Source: Streptomyces sp. SAI-127
Lineage (GTDB): Bacteria > Actinomycetota > Actinomycetes > Streptomycetales > Streptomycetaceae
Direction: 5' to 3'
DNA length: 64,000 nt
Assembly (NCBI RefSeq): GCF_029894425.1
Contig: NZ_JARXYJ010000001.1
Location: 7,708,501 to 7,772,500, forward strand
Numbering within the stretch: the first letter of the stretch is position 1; each line of letters opens with the position of its first letter. Positions 9,121 through 16,870 of the stretch are shown here, piece after piece. Made by a program: the position numbers and the translations under genes. A model generated the notes under the pieces. It searched no databases, had not been told where the DNA came from, and saw nothing but the letters and a program-made list of their open reading frames with translations.

Positions 9121-10071
9121 ATGGAACTTGCCTACATTCCCAGCCCGTCGCGCGGGGTGATTCACCTCGGTCCCATCCCGCTGCGTGGCTATGCGTTCTG
9201 CATCATCATCGGTGTCTTCGTTGCCGTCTGGCTCGGCAACAAACGCTGGATCGCCCGCGGCGGACGGGTCGGCACGGTGGCCGACATCGCGGTCTGGGCC
9301 GTGCCGTTCGGACTGCTCGGCGGCCGCCTCTACCACGTGATCACGGACTACGAGCTGTACTTCAGCGAGGGCCGTGACTGGGTGGACGCCTTCAAGATCT
9401 GGGAGGGTGGCCTCGGCATCTGGGGTGCGATCGCGCTCGGCGCGGTGGGCGCGTGGATCGGCTGCCGGCGCCGGGGCATCCCGCTGCCCGCCTGGGCCGA
9501 CGCCCTCGCCCCCGGTATCGCCCTCGCACAGGCGATCGGCCGCTGGGGCAACTGGTTCAACCAGGAGCTGTACGGCAAGCCGACCGACCTGCCGTGGGCC
9601 CTGCACATCACGTCCTCCACGGACGGCCGGGTGCCGGGCTACTACCACCCGACGTTCCTGTACGAGTCGCTGTGGTGCGTCGGCGTCGCGCTCCTCGTCA
9701 TCTGGGCCGACCGCCGCTTCAAGCTGGGACACGGACGGGCCTTCGCGCTGTACGTCGCCGCGTACTGCACGGGGCGCGGCTGGATCGAGTACATGCGTAT
9801 CGACGACGCCCACCACATCCTCGGGGTCCGGCTCAACGTCTGGACCGCGATCGTCGTGTTCGTGCTCGCGGTGACGTACTTCGTGCTGTCGGCGAAGAAG
9901 CGGCCCGGCCGCGAGGAAGTGGTCGAGCCGGGTGCCGACGCCGCCGACGGTGTGGCCGAAGAGGGTGAGAAGGCCGACGGTGCCGAGAAGGCGGAGACGG
10001 CCGACTCCGGTGAGGCCGAGGCCGACTCCCGTGAGGTGACCGACGAGGCCGAGTCGGCGAAGAAGACCTGA
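9121..10071 (+). CDS. lgt: Prolipoprotein diacylglyceryl transferase Lgt
   Basis: Lgt is the inner-membrane enzyme that transfers diacylglycerol from phosphatidylglycerol to the lipobox cysteine of prolipoproteins. The 316-aa protein has about seven membrane segments. The Lgt signature GRWGNWFNQELYG is at residues 140-152, and the conserved HH/YH region is LLGGRLYHVITDY at 65-77. Further family motifs are PTFLYESLW and GRGWIEYMRID. ATG 9121 fits the family start (MELAYIPSPS). A hydrophilic, mostly acidic tail of about 50 residues (Ala/Glu/Asp rich) follows the last helix. Confidence 0.95.
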   Translation: MELAYIPSPSRGVIHLGPIPLRGYAFCIIIGVFVAVWLGNKRWIARGGRVGTVADIAVWAVPFGLLGGRLYHVITDYELYFSEGRDWVDAFKIWEGGLGIWGAIALGAVGAWIGCRRRGIPLPAWADALAPGIALAQAIGRWGNWFNQELYGKPTDLPWALHITSSTDGRVPGYYHPTFLYESLWCVGVALLVIWADRRFKLGHGRAFALYVAAYCTGRGWIEYMRIDDAHHILGVRLNVWTAIVVFVLAVTYFVLSAKKRPGREEVVEPGADAADGVAEEGEKADGAEKAETADSGEAEADSREVTDEAESAKKT

Positions 10072-10086
10072 CGGTCGGTTGTACGT

Positions 10087-10124
10087 CGACGAGGGCGCCC
10101 CGAGTTGTCGGGGCGCCCTCGTCG
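10087..10124. terminator. Bidirectional terminator between lgt and the citE-like gene
   Basis: A perfect 17-bp stem (CGACGAGGGCGCCCCGA with its complement) closes over the loop GTTG, centred 34 bases after the lgt stop and just before the end of the converging gene at 10129. It is symmetrical and can serve both strands. Confidence 0.8.
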
Positions 10125-10128
10125 TGTG

Positions 10129-10959
10129 TCAGCGGCGGTGGGCGAGGGAGAGCGTGCGGTGGGCCTGGGTCACCACCGCCGCGTCGATGAAGGTGCCGTT
10201 CGGAAGGGCCAGGGCCCCCCGGTGGGCTTCCGCCGCTTTGAGGACCGTCTCCGCCTGCTCGATTTCCTCCGCTGTGGGGAGATAGACGCGCTCGATCACC
10301 GGGAGTTGACGGGGATGGACGGCTGCTCGGCCCAGGAAGCCCAGGGCGCGGCCGTGGGCGCAGGACGCTTCGAGGCCCTCCAGGTCCCGGATGTCGGGGT
10401 GGACCGACTGGGGCGGGGGAGGGAGGGACGCCGCTCGTGCCGCCACGATCACTCGCGAGCGGGACCAGTCCAGGCCCCTGTCGTGTCGTACGCCGAGGTC
10501 GGCTCGCAGGTCCGCCTCACCGAGGGCGATGCCGCGCAGAGCCGGGTGGGCGGTGGCGATGGCGTAGGCGCGCTCGATGCCCAGGGCCGACTCCAGGAGG
10601 GCGTACAGGGGTGGGGCGCCTCCTTCTGCCCAGGCTGTCGTCTGCGCGACGTGGGTGATCTGGTCGGGGGCGGTGACCTTGGGCAGGCGCAGGCCGGAGA
10701 TGCCCGGGAGGGCGGCGATCGCTGCCAGGTCCGCTGCCGCCTGGGGGCTGTCCAGGGCGTTCACCCGGACGTGCACCGGGACGGGCTGCGGGTCGGTGAG
10801 ACGTTCGGCCGTCGCCTCGCGGGCGTACCGCTTGCGGTCGGGGGCCACCGCGTCCTCCAGGTCGACGACCACGACGTCGGCGCCGGAGGCGAGGGCCTTG
10901 GTGACGGTCGCCGGGCGGTCGCCGGGGACGTAGAGCCAGGTGAGCGGGTACGGTCTCAC
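10129..10959 (-). CDS. HpcH/HpaI aldolase / CitE-like CoA ester lyase
   Basis: A 276-aa TIM-barrel protein of the citrate lyase beta-subunit (CitE/HpcH) family, which cleaves CoA thioesters such as citramalyl-CoA, malyl-CoA or hydroxymethylglutaryl-CoA. Typical segments are WLYVPGDRP at the start, VVVDLEDAVAPDRK with the metal-binding Asp/Glu, HVRVNAL, LRLPKV and LLESALGIERAYAI. The usual GxEDYxADLG motif appears as LGEADLRADLG. No citrate lyase alpha or gamma subunit is nearby, so it acts alone. Its start overlaps the stop of the CoA-transferase gene by four bases (ATGA), and it is the last gene of a seven-gene operon. Confidence 0.8.
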   Translation of the reverse strand: MRPYPLTWLYVPGDRPATVTKALASGADVVVVDLEDAVAPDRKRYAREATAERLTDPQPVPVHVRVNALDSPQAAADLAAIAALPGISGLRLPKVTAPDQITHVAQTTAWAEGGAPPLYALLESALGIERAYAIATAHPALRGIALGEADLRADLGVRHDRGLDWSRSRVIVAARAASLPPPPQSVHPDIRDLEGLEASCAHGRALGFLGRAAVHPRQLPVIERVYLPTAEEIEQAETVLKAAEAHRGALALPNGTFIDAAVVTQAHRTLSLAHRR

Positions 10960-12146
10960 AGCGCGCCCTCCGTGCGCAGGGCCGTCAACTCGGCCTCGGT
11001 CAGGCCCAGTTCCGTCAGGATCTCATCGGTGTCCGCGCCGTGCGGGCGGCCCGCCCAGCGGATCGTGCCAGGGGTCGAGGAGAGCCGGAAGAGGACGTTC
11101 TGCATGCGCAGGGGGCCGAGCTCGGGGTCGTCGACCGTGGTGACGGTGTCGAGGGCCTGGTACTGCGGGTCGGCCATCACGTCCCGGATGTCCTGGATCG
11201 GGGCGACCGCGGCCTCCGCCTTCTCGAAGGCCGCGAGGACCTCGGTGCGGGTGCGTTCGGCGATCCAGGAGGCGACCGCCCGGTCGAGGACGTCGGCGTG
11301 GGCGGCCCGCTGGGCGCCGGTCGCGAACCATGGCTCGTCGATCAGCTCCGGGCGGCCCACCAGGTGCATCACGCGTTCCGCGATCGACTGGGCCGAGGTG
11401 GAGACGGCGACCCAGGTGCCGTCCGCCGTGCGGTAGGTGTTGCGCGGGGCGTTGTTGGCGGAGCGGTTGCCGGTGCGTTCCTGGACGAGGCCGAGCTGGT
11501 CGTACCAGGTCGGCTGCGGGCCGAGGACCGTCAGGATCGGTTCGATGATCGCCATGTCGACGACCTGGCCCTCGCCGGTGCGGTCGCGGGCCGCGAGCGC
11601 CGTCATCACCGCGTACGCCGTGGCCAGGCCCGCGATGGAGTCGGCCAGGCCGAAGGGCGGCAGGACCGGGGGCGCGTCCGGTTCGCCGGTGATCGCCGCG
11701 AAGCCGCTCATCGCCTCGGCGAGGGTGCCGAAGCCGGGGCGGTGGGCGTACGGGCCGAACTGACCGAAGCCGGTGACCCGGGTGAGGACCAGGCGGGGGT
11801 TGACGGCGGAGAGCTCCGGCCAGCCGAGGTCCCACTTCTCCAGGGTGCCGGGGCGGAAGTTCTCGATGACCACGTCCGCCGTTTCGGCCAGGCGCAGGAA
11901 GGTGGCGCGACCGCCCCGCTTCGAGAGGTCGATCGTGATCGTGCGTTTGTTGCGGCCCAGGACCTTCCACCACAGGCCGATGCCGTCCTTCGAGGGGCCG
12001 TGGCCACGGGAGGGGTCCGGCTTCGTGGGGTGCTCGATCTTGACGACCTCCGCGCCGAAGTCGCCGAGCATCGTGGCCGCCATCGGGCCCGCGAACAGGG
12101 TGGCCAGGTCGAGAACGCGGAGGCCGGTGAGAGGTGCGTGTGTCAT
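10956..12146 (-). CDS. CaiB/BaiF family (class III) CoA-transferase
   Basis: A 396-aa family III CoA-transferase, an enzyme type that moves CoA between carboxylic acids. It has the full fold: LRVLDLATLFAGPMAATMLGDFGAEVVKIE at the N-terminus, GRNKRTITIDL, FRPGTLEKWDLG, and the expected catalytic Asp at D169 in PFGLADSIAGL, the same position as in formyl-CoA transferase. GEGQVVDMAIIE follows. Its pairing with a CitE-like lyase suggests activation of a dicarboxylic or hydroxy acid as a CoA ester followed by cleavage, as in itaconate or citramalate breakdown; this is inference. It overlaps the ribokinase gene by four bases. Confidence 0.85.
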   Translation of the reverse strand: MTHAPLTGLRVLDLATLFAGPMAATMLGDFGAEVVKIEHPTKPDPSRGHGPSKDGIGLWWKVLGRNKRTITIDLSKRGGRATFLRLAETADVVIENFRPGTLEKWDLGWPELSAVNPRLVLTRVTGFGQFGPYAHRPGFGTLAEAMSGFAAITGEPDAPPVLPPFGLADSIAGLATAYAVMTALAARDRTGEGQVVDMAIIEPILTVLGPQPTWYDQLGLVQERTGNRSANNAPRNTYRTADGTWVAVSTSAQSIAERVMHLVGRPELIDEPWFATGAQRAAHADVLDRAVASWIAERTRTEVLAAFEKAEAAVAPIQDIRDVMADPQYQALDTVTTVDDPELGPLRMQNVLFRLSSTPGTIRWAGRPHGADTDEILTELGLTEAELTALRTEGAL

Positions 12147-13036
12147 GACGTGTACCGGGCCTCGATCTCGGATCGGTAGGGCATCGACGCCGAGGCGCCT
12201 TCCCGCTGGACGGAGAGCGCGGCCGCCGCAGCGGCCCAGGTCATCGCCTCCCGGATCGGCCGTTCCTCGCCGAGGGCGACGGCGAGGGCGCCCACGTAGG
12301 TGTCGCCGGCACCCGTGGAGTCCACCGCGGTGACCTGCGGGGCGGGGACGGCGAGGGGTTCGGCGTCCCGGGTCAGGTACACGCTGCCCGCCGCGCCCAG
12401 GGTGATCACCACGCGCGGGACCCGGTCCAGGAGCGCGGCGCCCGCGGCGAACGGGTCACTGCGGCCGGTGAGGGTGGCCGCCTCGTGCTCGTTGGGAACC
12501 AACAGGTCGGTGGTGGCGAGGAGTTCGGGTGGGAGGGGCTGGGCGGGGGCGGGTGTGAGGATCGTACGGACGCCGTGGGCGCGGGCCGTCTGCGCGCCCG
12601 CGAGGACCGCTGCCAGGGGGATCTCCAGCTGGAGGAGCAGGGCGTCGGCGGAGGCGATCAGGCCCTCGTCGCCGGGGGCGAGGTGGTCGACGGTGCCGTT
12701 CGCGCCGGGGATGACGACGATCGCGTTGCCGCCCTCGTCGTCCACGACGATGTGCGCGGTGCCGGAGGGGCCCTCGATGGTGCGCAGGTGGTCGGTGGTC
12801 ACGCCGGAGTGCTCCAGGGTGGAGCGCAGCCGGGTGCCGAAGCCGTCGTTGCCTACCGCGCCGATCATCGAGACGGTGGCGCCGGCGCGGGCCGCGGCGA
12901 TCGCCTGGTTGGCGCCCTTGCCGCCGGGGATCGTACGGAAGTCTCTGCCGGTGACGGTTTCTCCTCGTTGGGGTGCCTTTTCGACGTAGGTGACCAGGTC
13001 CATGTTCGTGCTGCCGAGCACGGCGATGTGGGTCAT
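12143..13036 (-). CDS. rbsK: Ribokinase, PfkB family
   Basis: A 297-aa PfkB carbohydrate kinase most like ribokinase, which phosphorylates ribose to ribose 5-phosphate. The sugar-binding GGKGANQAIAAAR is at 38-50, NxNE-type PNEHEAATL near 181, and the anion hole with the catalytic base, DSTGAGDTYVGA, at 239-250 (Asp 245). No ribose transporter is nearby. Instead it sits directly downstream of four ADP-ribosylglycohydrolases, so the ribose may come from ADP-ribosyl or nucleoside turnover inside the cell, which is inference. ATG 13036 overlaps the preceding gene's stop by four bases. Confidence 0.85.
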   Translation of the reverse strand: MTHIAVLGSTNMDLVTYVEKAPQRGETVTGRDFRTIPGGKGANQAIAAARAGATVSMIGAVGNDGFGTRLRSTLEHSGVTTDHLRTIEGPSGTAHIVVDDEGGNAIVVIPGANGTVDHLAPGDEGLIASADALLLQLEIPLAAVLAGAQTARAHGVRTILTPAPAQPLPPELLATTDLLVPNEHEAATLTGRSDPFAAGAALLDRVPRVVITLGAAGSVYLTRDAEPLAVPAPQVTAVDSTGAGDTYVGALAVALGEERPIREAMTWAAAAAALSVQREGASASMPYRSEIEARYTS

Positions 13037-14391
13037 GGGCGAGCAGCCTCCCGGTGGGTGAGGTGGGCCAGGGTGTCGAAGCCGGTGCCGTTGAAGTCGG
13101 CGACGGAGGTGGCCAGACGGTTCTTGAGGGGGGTGGTCCAGCGGTCGGGGAGGTTGTCGGGGGCGCCGGCCAGGAGAGCGGCGATGCTGCCCGCGGTGGC
13201 GCCGTTGGAGTCGGTGTCCCAGCCGCCGCTGACCGCTCTGCAGACGGAGCCGGTGAAGTCGCCGTCCGCGTGGGTGAGGGCGGCGGCGATCAGCGCGGTG
13301 TTGGGGATCGAGTGGACCCAGTGGTGGGTGGCGGCGTGGGTGGCGTGGAGTTCGTCCACGACCTTGTCGAAGTCGTCGTGCCGCTCGGCCAGTCGGACGG
13401 CGTGGGTGATCGCCTTCGCCAGGCGGGAGTTCGGGGGGATCACGGTGAGGCCGGTGCGCAGGCAGGTGTGGATGTCGGGGGTCGTCGTCGCCCGGGCGAT
13501 CACCGCTGCTGTGAACATCGCCGCGTAGACGCCGTTCGCGGTGTGGGTGAGGGTGGCGTCCCGGTGGGCCTGTTCGGCTGCGGCGGCCGGGTCGCCGGGG
13601 TTGGTCCAGCCGTGGACGTCGGCGCGGATGAGGGCCCCGATCCATTCGCGGAAGGGGTTGCGGTGGCGGGCCGTTCTGGGGGGTTCCAGGCCCTGGAGGA
13701 GGTTGCGGTAGGCGATGCGTTCGGCGGTGAAGGTGCGTCCGGCGGGCAACTCGGCCAGCCAGAGTTCGGCCACGTCCACGGTGGTGAAGCGCTTGCCGTG
13801 GCGTTGCAGCAACAGGAGGTTCAGAAGGGGGTAGTTGAGGTCGTCGTCCTCGGGCATGCCGTCGATGTTCTCGGCGAGGGAGGTGGTTGCCGAGCGGCGG
13901 TTCCAGGGATGGGCGGCGAGGAGGTCCGCCGGGACTCCCTTGGCCGTGAAGTAGGTGTCGAGGGGCCAGTTGCCGGTTGATCCGGCGAGTTGGCGGATGG
14001 CTTCCAGGGGGAGCTTCTCCACCGGTTTGCCCAGGAGGCAGCCCACTGCTCGGCCCAGCCAGGCCGCTTCCAGACCGGCCTGCGTGGGGGGTGCCGCGGG
14101 GGTGGGGGACGGCCACGCCCGGCAGCGGGCCTTGATCGTCGCGAGGTCCGTGGGCTCGTGGTCCGCCAACGCGCTGGGGAGATCCGCCAGTTCGTCCAGC
14201 AGGTCCTCCGCCAGTTGCCGCAGGTACCTGGACGCGGGTTCGGCGGAGGCGCCCGCCCGTGTCGGCGCCGCCTTGCCTCCAGCCGCTCTCCACCTCGCCG
14301 CGATCGCCGACGGCTCCCTGCCGTCCTGGGCCGCCTGGCGGAGTTCGTGGCCGATGAGGTCTTCCGGCTGGACCCAGGTCAGTCGGAGCAT
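13033..14391 (-). CDS. ADP-ribosylglycohydrolase family protein (paralogue 4, long N-terminus)
   Basis: A 452-aa member of the ADP-ribosylglycohydrolase (ARH/DraG) superfamily. About 95 N-terminal residues (MLRLTWVQPEDLIGHELR onward) precede the catalytic domain that opens with AAWLGRAVGCLLGKPVEK. The first metal motif is changed from TDDT to PEDDDLNYP, as in the subfamily with large inserts, while the second, GGWDTDSNGATAGS, is intact. Such enzymes remove ADP-ribose from proteins or small molecules using two magnesium ions; the substrate here is unknown. ATG 14391 lies 13 bases inside the end of the next paralogue upstream, and its own stop overlaps rbsK. Confidence 0.8.
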   Translation of the reverse strand: MLRLTWVQPEDLIGHELRQAAQDGREPSAIAARWRAAGGKAAPTRAGASAEPASRYLRQLAEDLLDELADLPSALADHEPTDLATIKARCRAWPSPTPAAPPTQAGLEAAWLGRAVGCLLGKPVEKLPLEAIRQLAGSTGNWPLDTYFTAKGVPADLLAAHPWNRRSATTSLAENIDGMPEDDDLNYPLLNLLLLQRHGKRFTTVDVAELWLAELPAGRTFTAERIAYRNLLQGLEPPRTARHRNPFREWIGALIRADVHGWTNPGDPAAAAEQAHRDATLTHTANGVYAAMFTAAVIARATTTPDIHTCLRTGLTVIPPNSRLAKAITHAVRLAERHDDFDKVVDELHATHAATHHWVHSIPNTALIAAALTHADGDFTGSVCRAVSGGWDTDSNGATAGSIAALLAGAPDNLPDRWTTPLKNRLATSVADFNGTGFDTLAHLTHREAARP

Positions 14392-15545
14392 CTCGGGCCT
14401 CCGAGTGCCGCGAAGGCCGCCTCGTGGGTCCTGCGCTGGGTCACGTCCCTGTCGAAGATCTCCCGGGTCACGGCTGTCAGCGCTGTAGCCGGTTCCCACA
14501 GGTCCAGGCGGCTTGCTTCCGAGACCGTCTTGGACCAGTCGTCCGGAACGGGGGAGCCCAGGGCCCCGGCGAGGGCGCCGGCCATCGTGGCGATCGAGTC
14601 GCAGTCCCTGCCGTAGTTCACCGCGCCGAGGACCGCTCGGCGGTAGTCGCCTCCGGCCACGAGCAACATGGCGAGGGCGATGGGGAGTTCCTCGATCGTG
14701 TGGAGGCGGGAGGGGCGGCGGGCGCCGAGGGAGGGGGCGCGGTAGTCGGGGCCGACCGTGTCGTAGGGCGCGATCGCCTTCCGCAGCGGGAGCAGTGCCG
14801 ACTCGAAGTCCGTGTGATGGGTGGCCACTTCGCAGACCTGCTCGATCGCGGTGCGGGTGCCGTCCTTCGCCAGGGAGAGGCAGGTCGTCACCACGGAGTC
14901 CGGTGTCGCGTCCGGTGTCGCCGCTGCCGCGACCGCCGCCGCGAAGACTCCCGCCGCCTCCCGGCCGTACGACGACTGGTGGGCGCCCGCGATGTCCAGG
15001 GCCTCGGTGTAGGCGGCCTGGGGGTTGGCCGCGTTGACCAGGCCTACGGGCGCCATGTACATCGCCGCGCCGCAGTTGACGATGTTGCCGACGCCCGCCT
15101 CTCGGGGGTCGACATGGCCGTAGTGGAGGCGGGTGACCAGCCATTTCTCGGCGAGGAAGATCCGCTGGAGGGGGAGCGCGGTTGCCTCCAGTTCCGGGAT
15201 CCAGCGCGGGTTCGTCATCAGGTCGGGGACCAGGTGGTCGGCGATCGCGTAGGCGTCGAGGTGGTCGCGGACCCGGTCGTAGACCCTGATCAGGGCGTGG
15301 GTCATCAAGGTGTCGTCGGTGACGTGGCCGTCGCCCTTGTGGTACGGGGCGATGGGGCGGGCGGTGCGCCAGGCGTCGCCGTTCCAGGGGCCGACGATGC
15401 CGTGGACGCGGCCGGCGTGACGTTCGAGGATCTGGTCGGGGGAATAGCCCTCGACGGGCCCGCCGAGGGCGTCGCCCACCGCCGCGCCCACGAGGGCTCC
15501 GGTGATCCGGTCCTCAAGGCTGATTTCTGAGTTTTTGGGCGTCAT
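14379..15545 (-). CDS. ADP-ribosylglycohydrolase family protein (paralogue 3)
   Basis: A 388-aa ADP-ribosylglycohydrolase with both canonical metal sites. GALVGAAVGDALGGPVEGY is near the N-terminus, HVTDDTLMTHAL (TDDT) near 75, and GRDCDSIATMAGALAGALG near 320. It therefore looks catalytically competent. I chose ATG 15545 (MTPKNSEISLEDR). A second ATG at 15557 directly abuts an AGGAGG sequence, too close to be used well, whereas for 15545 that AGGAGG is 12 bases away. It overlaps the next paralogue by 13 bases and follows the previous one after eight bases. Confidence 0.85.
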   Translation of the reverse strand: MTPKNSEISLEDRITGALVGAAVGDALGGPVEGYSPDQILERHAGRVHGIVGPWNGDAWRTARPIAPYHKGDGHVTDDTLMTHALIRVYDRVRDHLDAYAIADHLVPDLMTNPRWIPELEATALPLQRIFLAEKWLVTRLHYGHVDPREAGVGNIVNCGAAMYMAPVGLVNAANPQAAYTEALDIAGAHQSSYGREAAGVFAAAVAAAATPDATPDSVVTTCLSLAKDGTRTAIEQVCEVATHHTDFESALLPLRKAIAPYDTVGPDYRAPSLGARRPSRLHTIEELPIALAMLLVAGGDYRRAVLGAVNYGRDCDSIATMAGALAGALGSPVPDDWSKTVSEASRLDLWEPATALTAVTREIFDRDVTQRRTHEAAFAALGGPRCSD

Positions 15546-15553
15546 GCCCGGAA

Positions 15554-16870
15554 TCATCCTCCTGGGAGGGGCGGTTGTGCGGCTTCCAGGAGTTCGGCGA
15601 GTTCTACGAGGTCCGTGCCGGTGAGGCGGGGCAGGGCGCAGCCGGAGAGCTTCCGGCAGGTCTTCCGCCAGGCGGCGGGGATCGCGCCGGCGCCGCCCAG
15701 CGCCCCGGTCAACGCGCCCACCAGGGCGGGGGCCGAGTCGGCGACTCGGGAGAGGCAGGCCGCGGCGGGGATCGCCTCGGCGATACGGCCCTGTGCGGCG
15801 CGGGCCAGGGCCAGGGCCACGGGGACGGTTTCGGCGGCGGCGATGCCGTAGCTGTAGACGTGGTCGACGATCTCGTGTTCCAGGGCGGGGATCAGGGCGA
15901 AGGCGGTGTCGGCGGACCGGGCGAGGTGCAGGGCGTGGCGGGCGTTGCGGCCGATCTCCGTCTCCTCGGGGAGTTCGGTGAGGGCGGCCGCCACGCAGGC
16001 CTGGACGGGGGCGCCGATCAGGGCCAGGGAGACGGCCGCGGCCATCGCTCGTGCTCCGTGTACGCCGTCTCCGTCCTGGGTGTAGCGGGCGTCGAACTCG
16101 GCCAGGTCCGCGGCGAGTCGGGGGCTGCCGGGGTGGGCGACGGCGAGGACGCAGGCTCGGATGCAGGCCGCGTCGTCGAAGTAGTGCGGGTTGTCGTGGC
16201 CGGTGGCGGGTGGACGCAGTCCGGTGGCGAGGTTGCCGAGTCCCGCTCTTACGGAGATACGGGCGCGGAGGGGGAGGACGGCGGACTCGATCTCGGGGGC
16301 GCGATGTGCCGCGGCGGCCACTTCGGCGGCGAGGGCGTTCCAGGTGAGGTCGATGGCGGCTCTCGTACGGCGTTCTCTTGTCAGGTCGCCGTGGGTGGTG
16401 CCGTCGCCCGCCTTGAGGAGGGCTTCCGCGGTGAAGGCCGCCCATTCGGCGTCGTCGGAGGGGCCGAGGCGGAGGGGCTCGGGGGGTTGGTTGAGGGCGA
16501 TGGGGACGGGGAGGGTGGTGGTGGCGTTCTGCTCGGCGAAGGTGTCGAGTTCGCGGGTGAGGCGGCGGGTCCAGTCGGGCATGCGGGCGGCTCTGTGGCG
16601 GGCGGCGGGCCAGCCGGCGGCGTCGCCTGCGGCCAGGCCGAGGAGGAGGCCCTGGACTCTCTGCCCAGCCTCGGCTTCGCCTTCGGCCTTTGGGTTCCCA
16701 CCCGCACCACCCGTGCAGCTTTCGTGGTCGGGTGCCGGTGGCCCCTGTGGGGCGAACTCGCCGTCGGCGGCCGCGGGTTGGGGCGGCTTCGCCGTGAGAG
16801 TGGGTTCGGCGTAGCCGTTCCGCGTGGGCGTGGGGCCCGGGGCTTCCCACCAAGGGCCCGGCGGCCTCAT
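15554..16870 (-). CDS. ADP-ribosylglycohydrolase family protein (paralogue 2, degenerate active site)
   Basis: A 438-aa protein with an ADP-ribosylglycohydrolase fold after a Pro/Gly/Ala-rich, probably disordered N-terminus of about 70 residues. The domain begins VQGLLLGLAAGDAAGWPAA. The TDDT metal motif is replaced by SDDAEWAA, and the second, normally GRDADT, reads LSRVADSAPALVGALTGAL, so at least one expected metal-binding aspartate pair is missing. It may be a catalytically dead regulatory partner of the neighbouring enzymes or have another substrate; this is inference. Start ATG 16870 overlaps the upstream paralogue by four bases (ATGA). Confidence 0.75.
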   Translation of the reverse strand: MRPPGPWWEAPGPTPTRNGYAEPTLTAKPPQPAAADGEFAPQGPPAPDHESCTGGAGGNPKAEGEAEAGQRVQGLLLGLAAGDAAGWPAARHRAARMPDWTRRLTRELDTFAEQNATTTLPVPIALNQPPEPLRLGPSDDAEWAAFTAEALLKAGDGTTHGDLTRERRTRAAIDLTWNALAAEVAAAAHRAPEIESAVLPLRARISVRAGLGNLATGLRPPATGHDNPHYFDDAACIRACVLAVAHPGSPRLAADLAEFDARYTQDGDGVHGARAMAAAVSLALIGAPVQACVAAALTELPEETEIGRNARHALHLARSADTAFALIPALEHEIVDHVYSYGIAAAETVPVALALARAAQGRIAEAIPAAACLSRVADSAPALVGALTGALGGAGAIPAAWRKTCRKLSGCALPRLTGTDLVELAELLEAAQPPLPGG

